Shown here: positions 36,849 to 45,884 of the stretch, in pieces
Layout: every line of letters begins with the position of its first letter
Numbering within the stretch: the stretch's first letter is position 1
Source: Candidatus Ruminococcus intestinipullorum
GTDB lineage: Bacteria > Bacillota > Clostridia > Lachnospirales > Lachnospiraceae
Direction: 5' to 3'
DNA: 54,186 nt
Assembly (NCBI GenBank): GCA_018883985.1
Contig: JAHLFA010000006.1
Location: 1-54,186 of the forward strand
Made by a program: the position numbers and the translations under genes
The notes under the pieces: model-generated
Told to the model about the DNA's origin: nothing
What the model saw: the letters and a program-made list of their open reading frames with translations, nothing else
Databases searched by the model: none

Positions 36849-37642
36849 AGAAGCTTTCCTCCAAGTATGATTACCATCAATATAATCAACTCACAAACTT
36901 GTAAAAAATATCCAGCAATATCTCCCGTAGTTCCTCCAAACTGCTTTTTGCTAATCCATGCATAGTGTCCAAATACAAGAATGGCAGAAAAAACTGCGAT
37001 TCCACCTAAAAGTACAGAACCATTCAAAAGAAAACTAGTTCCTAAAATTCCTATGACAGAAAATACAAACCAGACACACAACACATTTCTCACACGATTT
37101 CTTTTTGCCATTGCTTGAAATGTTTTCAATAGACCATTTTTCTTTGCTGATGGGAAAACCATAACAGAAATTCCACTTAACGAACGAGATAATATATAAA
37201 ACTGGGCTATAATTCCTAATAACACTAGCCGATTTTCTGCTATTGGTAATTCACTCCATACCCCTACGGATAAGAGCAAAAAACAACATAAACTAATAAG
37301 TGCAAATGCACCAATATGAGGATCTTTTAAAATTTCAAGTTTCTTTTCCCTCTCTCCATAAGAACATAGTGCATCCATTGTGTCAATAAATCCATCTAAA
37401 TGAATTCCACCTGTTATTATAATAGGCAAAATCGTCATAACAATTGCAAAAAACAGCGTTCCACATGCTGTATATTCTAATAATAACCATCCAACTAAAA
37501 ATTGAATTCCTCCAACAAACATACCTGCAACTGGGAAAAAACACATAGCATATTTCATACTTTCTTCATCCCAATTCACTTTAGGAACTGGAATTCTTGT
37601 ATACATAGCCAATGCTATAATGAATGCCCTACAAAGATTCAT
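36845..37642 (-). CDS. cobS: Adenosylcobinamide-GDP ribazoletransferase
   Basis: CobS joins AdoCbi-GDP and alpha-ribazole (or its phosphate) at the membrane. The 265-residue polytopic protein shows GGIHLDGFIDTMDAL and FGGTTGDIAGYFLQ, the family's acidic motifs. I chose ATG 37642, with GGGAGAAG upstream, giving a 14-bp overlap with cobT; an upstream in-frame start would overlap more and lacks a site. Confidence 0.95.
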   Translation of the reverse strand: MNLCRAFIIALAMYTRIPVPKVNWDEESMKYAMCFFPVAGMFVGGIQFLVGWLLLEYTACGTLFFAIVMTILPIIITGGIHLDGFIDTMDALCSYGEREKKLEILKDPHIGAFALISLCCFLLLSVGVWSELPIAENRLVLLGIIAQFYILSRSLSGISVMVFPSAKKNGLLKTFQAMAKRNRVRNVLCVWFVFSVIGILGTSFLLNGSVLLGGIAVFSAILVFGHYAWISKKQFGGTTGDIAGYFLQVCELIILMVIILGGKLL

Positions 37643-38714
37643 CTCTATCTTCTCCCTGCTCAAAGTCTTCATATTGTTCTACTTGTATTTCTTCAAATGT
37701 ATGCATCTGATGATAAACAGAAAGTGCCATATCAAGGAGTGGAAAAATAGCAACTGCACCACTTCCCTCGCCTAAAGACATCCTGCAATCTAAAAATGGT
37801 TCATATCCCAATGCCTCTAATACCATGCCTCCAGCAGGCTCTGCTGAACGATGAGAAGGAAGTAAATAATTTTTCACTTCTGGTATTATTGAAATTGCAC
37901 ACAAAGCTGCAACAGAAGAAATTAAGCCATCAATGACAACTGGAATTCGATATATAGCTGCTCCTAAAAACATTCCTGTCATTCCAGCAATATCAAGTCC
38001 TCCAACTTTCGCAAGAACATCAATTGGATCCTTTGGATTTGGCTTAAGTAACTCAATTCCTTTCTGAATTGCCCCCACCTTTCTTTCCAATCCATCATTA
38101 CAAAGCCCTGCTCCTCGTCCAGTTACTTCTTTTGGATTTTTTCCAAGTAATACAGAAAGAACAGCGCTGCTTGTTGTTGTATTTCCAATTCCCATCTCTC
38201 CAGTTGCTAAAATCTGATATCCATCCTTCGCCAATTTTTCTACCAACTGTATTCCTACTAAAATTGCACGCTCTGCTTCTTCTCTGGACATGGCTGGTTC
38301 TTCTGCAAAATTATGCGTTCCATACATGACTTTGTATTCAGGAGCTGTCACACCATCCACATCCGAAATCATTCCAATGTCAATGGGGTAAACATCTACT
38401 CCTGCTGCTTCTGCCATAAAGCAAACACTTGCAGCATGTTCGGTAAAATTTTTTGCCACAATAGCTGTGACTTCCTGTCCAGTCTGTGTGACACCTTCTT
38501 TTACTACTCCATTATCTGCACAAAAAATTACCAAGCCTTTTTTCTCTAATTTATACTCTGCATTTCCAAAAATTCCTGCCATTTGCACAACTGCATCTTC
38601 CAATTTTCCTAAGCTATGTAATGGCTTGGCAATCTTTCCCCATCTTTTTTTGGATTGTTCCATTGCTTCTTGACTTACTGGTACAATATTCTTTAATACT
38701 TTTTGTAATTCCAC
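37629..38714 (-). CDS. cobT: Nicotinate-nucleotide--dimethylbenzimidazole phosphoribosyltransferase
   Basis: CobT activates the lower-ligand base as its alpha-ribotide. The 361-residue protein shows PLHSLGKLED, VIFCADNGVV, GEMGIGNTTTSSAVL and a C-terminal LGEGSGAVA with the catalytic Glu. No bluB or bza genes are visible in the window, so the source of the lower ligand is not shown here. It sits 3 bp after cbiA. Confidence 0.96.
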   Translation of the reverse strand: MELQKVLKNIVPVSQEAMEQSKKRWGKIAKPLHSLGKLEDAVVQMAGIFGNAEYKLEKKGLVIFCADNGVVKEGVTQTGQEVTAIVAKNFTEHAASVCFMAEAAGVDVYPIDIGMISDVDGVTAPEYKVMYGTHNFAEEPAMSREEAERAILVGIQLVEKLAKDGYQILATGEMGIGNTTTSSAVLSVLLGKNPKEVTGRGAGLCNDGLERKVGAIQKGIELLKPNPKDPIDVLAKVGGLDIAGMTGMFLGAAIYRIPVVIDGLISSVAALCAISIIPEVKNYLLPSHRSAEPAGGMVLEALGYEPFLDCRMSLGEGSGAVAIFPLLDMALSVYHQMHTFEEIQVEQYEDFEQGEDRDESL

Positions 38715-38717
38715 CGA

Positions 38718-40115
38718 TTATTTCTTCCTTTCTGCAAATATTTTGCACTGTTGAACAAATCGCTTTGCAAACTCTGGACAAGAGGGATAATACAAGTGTG
38801 GATACCCTGCAAACAATGTTCCTTTTGCATGAATACACTCCCACCTTCTCTTTCCATCGGGCTTTACTGCAATACAAGATTCTCCATTCATTTCGCTATC
38901 CCAGTAATGAAATTCATGTCCTTTGATAGACTCACCTTTTTTTAAGTATATGCTATCCATTTCCTCGTTTAATGAAATCTCTACATAACCAAATCGGACC
39001 AATTTCCCTGTTGGGTAGGATTTTCCAGATATTACTCCTACGAAAGGATATTCTTCTCCATCTTGCCCCTTAATTGCTTCCTCTAGATACATAAATCCTC
39101 CACATTCTGCAATACATGGCATCCCTTCTTGAATGAATTTTGCAATCTGTCTTTGCAACATTCGATTCTGTGATAAAGCAGGCAAATAAAGTTCAGGATA
39201 GCCCCCTCCTAAGAGAATCCCTCCTACATTATCTGGCAATTTCTTGTCATGAAGTGGACTAAATGGTACCAACTGACACCCTTCCTGCTCCAAAACTGTT
39301 AAATTTTCTTTGTAATAAAAACAAAAAGCCTCATCTTTTGCAATGGCAATGCGTACTTCCTTTTCTTTCTCTTCTCTGCGTTGTAGACAATCTGTTTCTA
39401 GCTCTTTCGCTTCATTTGCTATTTTGATAATTTGTTCCAAATCCACCGTTTGTGCAGCAATCTGCCCTGCTCTCTCTAGCTGCTCTTTGATTCCTATTAA
39501 TTCCTCTGGTGTGGTCAAACCTAAATGTCTGCTTTCAAAATGAAAAGAATCATCATTTGGCAAATATCCTACTACAGAAATATCTAAATTTGCCTTTTGG
39601 AATTCTTTCTCAAGCATTGCTTTCATTCTTTTATAAAGTCCTGAAGAAACCTTATTTAATAGAACTCCTTTGATTCTGCTATTTTCTCGAAATTGTGCCA
39701 TCCCTTGTATAACTGCCGCCAAAGAAAGTGCAGTCCCATGAGCTGGGACAACAAGAATTACAGGCATCTGAAGTTTGCAGGCAACGTCATAAGAGCTGGA
39801 TTGTTCTGTATCCAATTGCATTCCATCATAAAATCCCATAACACCTTCTGCGATAGCTAAATCCAGCCCCTTCATATGACGAACAAATGAATCTCTTAAC
39901 TGCTCTTCCTTTGAAAAGAATAAATCTAGATTTAAAGAGTCTATTCCCAGCACTTTTTTATGAAACATTGGGTCAATATAATCTGGTCCACATTTACATG
40001 CTCCAATTTTCCTTCCTGCCAGTTTAAATGCTGACATCAATGCACAAGCTGCCACTGTCTTCCCACTTCCACTTGCAGGAGCTGACAAGAGTATTCTTGG
40101 AATTTTATTTTGCAT
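38718..40115 (-). CDS. cbiA: Cobyrinate a,c-diamide synthase
   Basis: CbiA amidates carboxylates a and c of cobyrinate. The 465-residue protein has the P-loop SAPASGSGKT, the CGPDYIDPMFH block, and a C-terminal amidotransferase domain with the nucleophile in IAECGGFMYLEEA. The gene begins ATG-AAT-ATG; I chose the second ATG (40115), eight bases after GGAGG. It overlaps the end of cbiET by 11 bp. Confidence 0.95.
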   Translation of the reverse strand: MQNKIPRILLSAPASGSGKTVAACALMSAFKLAGRKIGACKCGPDYIDPMFHKKVLGIDSLNLDLFFSKEEQLRDSFVRHMKGLDLAIAEGVMGFYDGMQLDTEQSSSYDVACKLQMPVILVVPAHGTALSLAAVIQGMAQFRENSRIKGVLLNKVSSGLYKRMKAMLEKEFQKANLDISVVGYLPNDDSFHFESRHLGLTTPEELIGIKEQLERAGQIAAQTVDLEQIIKIANEAKELETDCLQRREEKEKEVRIAIAKDEAFCFYYKENLTVLEQEGCQLVPFSPLHDKKLPDNVGGILLGGGYPELYLPALSQNRMLQRQIAKFIQEGMPCIAECGGFMYLEEAIKGQDGEEYPFVGVISGKSYPTGKLVRFGYVEISLNEEMDSIYLKKGESIKGHEFHYWDSEMNGESCIAVKPDGKRRWECIHAKGTLFAGYPHLYYPSCPEFAKRFVQQCKIFAERKK

Positions 40116-41340
40116 ATTCATCGCCTCCAGCTGAAATAATCCACACAGGATTCATCCCTGTCATTAAATGATACTGACCAATTTCAGAGGAACGTGCTGT
40201 CATAAGCTGAACGACCTCTACATCTTTTAGCAACTGATTCTTGAGAACTTTTACAATCTCTCCTAAAGTCTCTAGAGCAATTGCATTGATTACGATACGA
40301 ACTTGAGGATTCTTATTCAATACAAGTTTTAAAATCTCCTCTAAATATCCTGAGCTTCCACCAATAAATACATGGGTAGGGGCTTCTAATTCTTCCAAAA
40401 TTTGTGGTGCTTCTCCCTCTATAATTTGAACGTTAGAAGTTTTAAATTTTCTTCGATTTTGTTTTAGAAGTTCGATTGCTGCTTCCTTTTTTTCAATGGC
40501 ATATACACGCACTCGTTCTCCCGATAATGCTGCCTCTATGGAAACAGAACCAGTTCCTGCCCCGATATCATAAACCACCGCATCCCTAGTCAATTGCAGC
40601 TTTGCTATACTTACTGAACGAACTTCTGCCTTGGTCATAGGAACACGTCCTCGAATAAAACATTCATCTGAAATATGAGAGCTTATTTTCTGTGATGGAC
40701 ATGGATTTTCAATCATTGCAACACAAAGTCCTTCAAAATCTTCTGCCGTAAATTTATGAAAATATCCTGACATTATCCGCTCTTTTTTATAACCTAAATA
40801 TGTTCCTAAATGAATCTTAACCTGATTCATATCAAATTCTTCTAATTCTTTTAAGATTCTTTCTCCTGATTTTCTTCCCGAAAGCAATAAAAAAGTTTTC
40901 TTATGCGTATCTATGGTACGTATAAAATCCGTTTCCTTTCCATGCAAACTTAGAAATGCTGCATCTTCCCAAGAAACATGTAATTTTGCCGCCAATGCAA
41001 TTACAGAAGAAACTCCTGCTTCTACAATCACCTCATATTGTTCGTTCTGTTTATCTAACAATTCCCAAAGGTGTTTTGCTCCACTGTAAAATCCTGTATC
41101 TCCTGAAAATACAATTACTACTTTTTTATATTCTGGGTGCGCCTCAAGGAAAGAAATAATATTCTCTGCTTGATATTCCCTATAAATAAAACAATCACAA
41201 GCATGTACTTCCATCGCTAAGTCAATCATACGACTTGCTCCAATTAAACAATCTGTCTGCTGTAATAATTGTAGAGTCTTTAATGTAACTGTATCTGGTG
41301 TACCAATTCCAATGAGATGAACACAACGCTTTTGCTCCAT
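40105..41340 (-). CDS. cbiET: Precorrin-6Y C5,15-methyltransferase (decarboxylating), CbiE-CbiT fusion
   Basis: This 411-residue protein fuses CbiE (about 1-200; HLIGIGTPDTVTLK, a tetrapyrrole methylase) and CbiT (about 210-411; DIGAGTGSVSIEAAL SAM motif, VFIGGSSGYLEEIL). It methylates C5 and C15 and decarboxylates the C12 acetate. ATG 41340, one base after the stop of cbiH, is the natural start, with AGGGG upstream; an in-frame start 69 bp earlier lies within cbiH. Confidence 0.95.
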   Translation of the reverse strand: MEQKRCVHLIGIGTPDTVTLKTLQLLQQTDCLIGASRMIDLAMEVHACDCFIYREYQAENIISFLEAHPEYKKVVIVFSGDTGFYSGAKHLWELLDKQNEQYEVIVEAGVSSVIALAAKLHVSWEDAAFLSLHGKETDFIRTIDTHKKTFLLLSGRKSGERILKELEEFDMNQVKIHLGTYLGYKKERIMSGYFHKFTAEDFEGLCVAMIENPCPSQKISSHISDECFIRGRVPMTKAEVRSVSIAKLQLTRDAVVYDIGAGTGSVSIEAALSGERVRVYAIEKKEAAIELLKQNRRKFKTSNVQIIEGEAPQILEELEAPTHVFIGGSSGYLEEILKLVLNKNPQVRIVINAIALETLGEIVKVLKNQLLKDVEVVQLMTARSSEIGQYHLMTGMNPVWIISAGGDEYAK

Positions 41341-41341
41341 A

Positions 41342-42073
41342 TTATACCCCTTTATATCCTCTTGGAGTGACCATATACTCCCCAATCTGTTTTGTAGAAG
41401 AGTTCCCAATGTATACTGTAGTAAACATATCTGTTTTTGTATTTTTCAATTCCCCAAGACTTAAAATTTTATATGATTCCTCCTCACGGCCAATATTTCG
41501 CACAATCCCACAAACTGTATCAGCTGCTCGGTATTTCAAAATCCTTTCACAAGCTAAGCGAAGGTAATCTGATCGCTTTTTGCTTGATGGGTTATATAGG
41601 CAAATGACAAAATCTGCTTCTGCCGCCGCATCTAAACGTTTTTCTATTTGCTCCCATGAAGTTAATAAATCACTCAAACTTATCACTGCAAAATCATGCA
41701 TCAAAGGTGCTCCTAATACGGCTGCTCCTCCTGTTGCTGCCGTGATTCCTGGAATTACTTCCACCTCAACTTGTGGGTACTTATCTCCTAACTCATACAG
41801 CAATCCTGCCATTCCATAAACTCCAGCATCTCCACTGCAAACCATGGCTACATCTTTGCCTTTCATTGCCTCTTCAAATGCTAATTTGCACCGTTCCACT
41901 TCCTGTCTCATTGGTGTACTAACATATTCTTTTTCTGGGAATTCTTTCTGAATCAATTCAATATAGACTGTATATCCGACTATAACAGGACAACTACTTA
42001 AAACCTTTTTCGCTTGAATTGTCATCTGTTCTCCTGCTCCAGGCCCTAGTCCAACTACATATACTTTGCTCAT
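41342..42073 (-). CDS. cbiH: Precorrin-3B C17-methyltransferase (CbiH)
   Basis: CbiH methylates C17 and drives ring contraction in the anaerobic pathway. The 243-residue tetrapyrrole methylase starts MSKVYVVGLGPGAGEQMT and shows MVCSGDAGVYGMAG, PGITAATGGAAVLGAPL and CLYNPSSKKR. The start overlaps the stop of cbiF as ATGA. Confidence 0.95.
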   Translation of the reverse strand: MSKVYVVGLGPGAGEQMTIQAKKVLSSCPVIVGYTVYIELIQKEFPEKEYVSTPMRQEVERCKLAFEEAMKGKDVAMVCSGDAGVYGMAGLLYELGDKYPQVEVEVIPGITAATGGAAVLGAPLMHDFAVISLSDLLTSWEQIEKRLDAAAEADFVICLYNPSSKKRSDYLRLACERILKYRAADTVCGIVRNIGREEESYKILSLGELKNTKTDMFTTVYIGNSSTKQIGEYMVTPRGYKGV

Positions 42074-42828
42074 TTTTCTACTCCTTTCCGAAACTCTGTT
42101 GTAAATTCAGGGTCATACAACTTTGATCTTTCATATTCGCCTTCTAATACTCGCCCAACTATAATTAATGCTGTTTTTTTCACATCGTTCCTCCTAGCTG
42201 TTTCCTCAAGTGTTTCTACTGTACAGCGAAGAACCTTTTCCTCTGGCCACGTTGCTTTATACACAATTGCTGCTGGTGTATCTGGTGTATATCCACCGTC
42301 TATAAGTTCCTTTGACAGCTCTCTTAACAATCCTGTACTAAGAAATACAACCATTGTGGATTGATGTGCTGCAAATGCTCGAATGCTTTCTCTTTCTGGA
42401 ACTGGTGTACGTCCAGCCATACGTGTAATGACAACAGACTGTGACACAGAGGGCAGTGTATACTCTGTCTGTAATGCCGCTGCTGCCCCACTAAAAGAAC
42501 TTACTCCTGGGCATATTTCATATGCGATTCCTTTTTCCTTTAATGCATCCATTTGTTCTTGAATTGCACCATATAAACAAGGATCTCCTGTATGTAAACG
42601 AACAATTTCCTTTCCCTCTTGAGCTCCACGATAGAAAACTTCTAACACTTCCTCTAAAGTCATTTCGGCACTATTCCATATTTCACAATCTTCTCTACAA
42701 CGCAAAAGCAATGCTGGATTTACAAGGGAACCTGCATAAATCACAATATCCGCACTTTTTAATAACTGATCGCCACGAACGGTAATCAAATCCTCTGCCC
42801 CAGGCCCTGCACCTACAAATGTAATCAT
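42070..42828 (-). CDS. cbiF: Cobalt-precorrin-4 C11-methyltransferase
   Basis: CbiF methylates C11. The 252-residue protein starts MITFVGAGPGAEDLITVRG and shows YAGSLVNPALL, RLHTGDPCLYGAIQEQ and PGVSSFSGAAAALQTEYTLP, all standard for CbiF/CobM. It shares TAATG with cbiL. Confidence 0.96.
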   Translation of the reverse strand: MITFVGAGPGAEDLITVRGDQLLKSADIVIYAGSLVNPALLLRCREDCEIWNSAEMTLEEVLEVFYRGAQEGKEIVRLHTGDPCLYGAIQEQMDALKEKGIAYEICPGVSSFSGAAAALQTEYTLPSVSQSVVITRMAGRTPVPERESIRAFAAHQSTMVVFLSTGLLRELSKELIDGGYTPDTPAAIVYKATWPEEKVLRCTVETLEETARRNDVKKTALIIVGRVLEGEYERSKLYDPEFTTEFRKGVEK

Positions 42829-43574
42829 TACACCTCTCCTTTCTGACTTTTTGCTACCAAAATAGAATAATAACTCGGTTTATCTGGAATTTCCTCTGCT
42901 GATTGATATACTTTTTCTCCGTCCATACCGCAATTTTCAACCATCTGTACATCCAAGCCCTCTTGTAACAATAACTCTCGAACTACAGAAATCTTCTTAC
43001 CAGTCTTCATCAAAACCTTTGTTCCTGATAAAGACAGACCTTCTTCTATTTGATAGGATGCTGGAAGAATATGCAGCTCATCACTATTTTCTACAAGGGA
43101 GCAATCTAGCTTTGCCGCCACTGCACAAAAAGAAGGAACTCCCGGAATTAATTCTGTACGATATCCTAGCCTTTTTAATCGTTTATGGATATACATACAT
43201 GTAGAATAGACCGTAGGATCTCCCAAGGTTAAGAATACGATATTCTCTCCAGCATTTATAATTTTTTCCACTTCCTTCGTACCCAAATCATGTATAGCTG
43301 CTAATCTTTCCTTATCCTTTATCATAGGCATTGGCAATAACAGTATCTTTTTTTGTTCTACTTCTGGAAGTGCCTGACTTGTAATGGTATACGCTACACA
43401 GGAATTCAAATATTCTTTTGCTTCATTAACTGTCACAACCTTTGGTTCCAAAAGGCTTACATCTGAGATTGGAACTGCAAGTATTTTACTATCCTGTATG
43501 ATACGTACTGCTTTTAATGTAAGTAACTCTGGATCCCCAGGACCAATTCCAACTCCTATAAATTTACCTTGCAT
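42828..43574 (-). CDS. cbiL: Cobalt-precorrin-2 C20-methyltransferase
   Basis: CbiL methylates C20, the first methylation after cobalt insertion. The 248-residue tetrapyrrole methylase shows GVGIGPGDPELLTLKAV, LTLGDPTVYSTCMYI and PGVPSFCAVAAKL. The coding region begins GTG-ATG; I list the ATG, which forms TGATG with the stop of cbiD. The GTG one codon earlier is also possible, with GGAGG at 7 nt. Confidence 0.95.
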   Translation of the reverse strand: MQGKFIGVGIGPGDPELLTLKAVRIIQDSKILAVPISDVSLLEPKVVTVNEAKEYLNSCVAYTITSQALPEVEQKKILLLPMPMIKDKERLAAIHDLGTKEVEKIINAGENIVFLTLGDPTVYSTCMYIHKRLKRLGYRTELIPGVPSFCAVAAKLDCSLVENSDELHILPASYQIEEGLSLSGTKVLMKTGKKISVVRELLLQEGLDVQMVENCGMDGEKVYQSAEEIPDKPSYYSILVAKSQKGEV

Positions 43575-44710
43575 CACTTTTTACCCTCCTTGACTTGCTC
43601 CCACAAACCTTGTGCATCTTTTGTCATTCCTAAAATCCCATCTTCCATGGAAAACATAATTGCTCCTATTTCAAGCTCTTCGCCAGCCCTATTTTTTAAA
43701 TAAAACTGCATTCTATCCATGATGGTATTCATCACCTGCTGTAAAATTTGCTCTTCTTTTAAAATTTCTATAGCTTCATTTGTATTGATACATTGCATCA
43801 GTTTACAGATGCTCTCCTTTTTCGCCCCTGCCATTGCTGCATGTGAAGCCAATACTTCCATCCTGCAATCTGCTTGTCTTGAATGGGTATTCATCACTCC
43901 TGCTGCCAATTTGATAAACTTACCCACATGTCCTATAAGTAGCAGCTTTTTTATTCCCAATAGTTTTGCATAATCAATTGTTTCTCCAATATAATTGCTA
44001 CATTTTACTGCTGTATCTAAATTCATGCCTAATTCGCCTTGCAAAAACTCTATCCCATAATTTCCAGGTACAACACAACACAGGGAGCATCCATTCTCTT
44101 TTTGCACCTTCATCTCTATATAAATCGTATCTGTTAATGCTTTTTCGCTCATAGGCTCTACAATTCCACTTGTTCCAAGAATGGAGATTCCCCCCTCAAT
44201 TCCTAATCTAGGATTAAACGTTTTTTTCGCAAGATGAATCCCTTCTGGAACAGAAATTTGTACTTTTACGCCCCCTGTATATGCATATATTTTACAGATT
44301 TCCTCCACTGCCTCTTGAATCATACGTCTTGGAACTTTATTGATAGCTGGCATACCAATCTTTTGTTCTAATCCCAGTCTTGTTACTCGTCCTACACCAA
44401 GACCACCGTCAAGAGAAAAACTGTCACTTTTTTCTACTGTTGAGAAAATTAAAATCCCATCTGTTACATCAGGATCATCTCCGCTATATTTTCTTATGGC
44501 ACAACAAACTGATGTAGGAGTCATAGAAATTTCTTCCACATCCAAATATAGGAGAATCCCTTTTGGTGTCATCAATTGCACTTGATGAATTTCCTCTCCC
44601 GATAAAAGCATTTGGACGGCTGCCTTTGTTGCCGCTGCAGCACAGCTTCCTGTAGTATATCCGTATCGCAAGCCCGAACGTGTTTTTCCTATTTCCTTAT
44701 TTCTATCCAT
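43574..44710 (-). CDS. cbiD: Cobalt-precorrin-5B C1-methyltransferase
   Basis: CbiD methylates C1 and is diagnostic of the anaerobic, cobalt-early route. The 378-residue protein shows SGLRYGYTTGSCAAAATKAA, GGVKVQISVPEG, GTSGIVEPMSEKAL and GHVGKFIKLAAG. GGGATAG precedes the ATG. It lies 2 bp after cbiK. Confidence 0.97.
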   Translation of the reverse strand: MDRNKEIGKTRSGLRYGYTTGSCAAAATKAAVQMLLSGEEIHQVQLMTPKGILLYLDVEEISMTPTSVCCAIRKYSGDDPDVTDGILIFSTVEKSDSFSLDGGLGVGRVTRLGLEQKIGMPAINKVPRRMIQEAVEEICKIYAYTGGVKVQISVPEGIHLAKKTFNPRLGIEGGISILGTSGIVEPMSEKALTDTIYIEMKVQKENGCSLCCVVPGNYGIEFLQGELGMNLDTAVKCSNYIGETIDYAKLLGIKKLLLIGHVGKFIKLAAGVMNTHSRQADCRMEVLASHAAMAGAKKESICKLMQCINTNEAIEILKEEQILQQVMNTIMDRMQFYLKNRAGEELEIGAIMFSMEDGILGMTKDAQGLWEQVKEGKK

Positions 44711-44712
44711 CG

Positions 44713-45486
44713 CTATCCCTTTGCTACCTGAAGATGTTCTTCAAATATTTGTCGAATCTTTGGAAATTCTCCAAGACCTTTTAATAGAACTCTAACTTCA
44801 TATCCAGCATCTCTTATCACTTGCTTCCATGAATCTTCTTCCCCAGCCATATCATTTTTTGCATGCTCTCCTGCAACAAGCATAAATGCCAATAATACAA
44901 CTTTTTTCTTTTCAGATTTTTCGAGTTTATTCATTACATCTTGAAGTTCTGGAAAACTTTCCACTGTTCCAATATATACATTTTCATGTCCTAATGCGTG
45001 AAAGGTATATTCTAACATTGGATAAGAGGCATTTGCATAATGATCCGAACCATGCCCCATCAGTACCAACATTTCATCTTGGGAAAGTTGTATTTCCTCT
45101 ACAATAGCTTTGACCACTTTTTTATAATCATCTACCTCACTAAGTAACGGAGTGCCAACAGCAATACTCTTGAAGCTATCCTGATATTCTTTCATATCTT
45201 CAAGCATATTGTCATTTTCAATTCCATTGATAATGTGGGTTGGCTGAATCAAAATCTCTTCTATCCCGTCTTCCTGCATACGTTTTAAAGCCTCTTTCAC
45301 TGTATCTACATGTATTCCATACACATGTTTTAATTTTCGAATAATCATTCCACTTGTAAATGCACGATAGACCTTATATTCTTCAAACTTTCTTTGTAAC
45401 TCCTGCTCGATTACCTCAATCGTTTTTTCCATCGTGTCGAGATGACTTGTTCCAAAGCTTACTACAAGAATTCCTTTTCTTTTCAT
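44713..45486 (-). CDS. cbiK: Sirohydrochlorin cobaltochelatase
   Basis: CbiK inserts cobalt into sirohydrochlorin, committing it to the anaerobic B12 route. The 257-residue protein starts MKRKGILVVSFGTSHLDT, with the cobalt-binding histidines in LMGHGSDHYANASY (near 145) and AGEHAKNDMAGEE (near 205). There is no signal peptide, so it is the cytosolic form. It is the first gene after the cobalamin riboswitch, with AAGGAA ten bases before the ATG. Confidence 0.95.
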   Translation of the reverse strand: MKRKGILVVSFGTSHLDTMEKTIEVIEQELQRKFEEYKVYRAFTSGMIIRKLKHVYGIHVDTVKEALKRMQEDGIEEILIQPTHIINGIENDNMLEDMKEYQDSFKSIAVGTPLLSEVDDYKKVVKAIVEEIQLSQDEMLVLMGHGSDHYANASYPMLEYTFHALGHENVYIGTVESFPELQDVMNKLEKSEKKKVVLLAFMLVAGEHAKNDMAGEEDSWKQVIRDAGYEVRVLLKGLGEFPKIRQIFEEHLQVAKG

Positions 45487-45685
45487 CTTTACAATTCCTT
45501 CCTATCTTCTGTTGATTTAAAATTTATTGGGAAATATATTTTATAAATAAGAAATGAAGGAGAACTCTCTAAAGAAATGTAAACTCTCCCTTGTGACTCA
45601 TTTTTCTGGAATTTTCCCATCCAGATGCCACAAAACAGAATTGTGTTTGCAGCATACCTAATTATATTCCCGTAATTTTCAGATC
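45487..45685 (-). promoter_or_regulatory. Expression platform between the cobalamin riboswitch and cbiK
   Basis: This 199-nt leader contains three possible stems on the minus-strand transcript: AUGC/GCAU enclosing CACAA/UUGUG, UCUGGA/UCCAGA near 45611-45631, and GGAGAGUU/AGUUCUCC near 45560-45595, followed by a C-interrupted U-rich tail. The last is the best terminator candidate, but it lacks a clean U run, so control by sequestration of the start region is also possible. An 83-codon reading frame here is treated as spurious. Confidence 0.45.
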
Positions 45686-45861
45686 CCTTTAAAAGTGAAT
45701 ATTCTGACTTAGGTATCATCGCTTTGCTTCGCCTTCCCACAAATTCTCTTGCAGTGACATCAATGAAGCATCACTCCTCCAATACAGCAACGGGTATTGT
45801 GCAGGACTCTCACCTGACTTCCTCAAGACAACACATCTGGTTGTCTATAATCTTTTAAAGG
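45686..45861 (-). promoter_or_regulatory. Cobalamin riboswitch aptamer
   Basis: On the minus strand the leader carries the hallmarks of a B12 riboswitch: a GTCAGGTGAGAGTCCTGCAC segment (near 45791-45816), a GCTGTA core, AGCGATGA followed by the B12-box AAGTCAG (45704-45710), and a perfect 10-bp closing P1 stem (45852-45861 pairing with 45686-45695). High adenosylcobalamin would be expected to shut off the cbiK-to-cbiC operon. The bases after AAGTCAG (AATATTCAC) depart from the usual GAGACC. It starts only 24 bp after the cobO stop; no convincing promoter is visible, so it could start inside cobO or sit within a longer transcript. Confidence 0.9.
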
Positions 45862-45884
45862 TATGCTAGATCTGAATCTCTATT

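Noticed and set aside
38614-38877. An 87-codon minus-strand frame across the cbiA-cobT junction
   Set aside because: It is out of frame within two well-supported B12 genes and is cysteine-rich noise.
45489-45740. An 83-codon open frame on the minus strand ahead of cbiK
   Set aside because: It runs through the 3' part of the cobalamin riboswitch and its leader, has no recognisable domain and has RNA structure as the better explanation.
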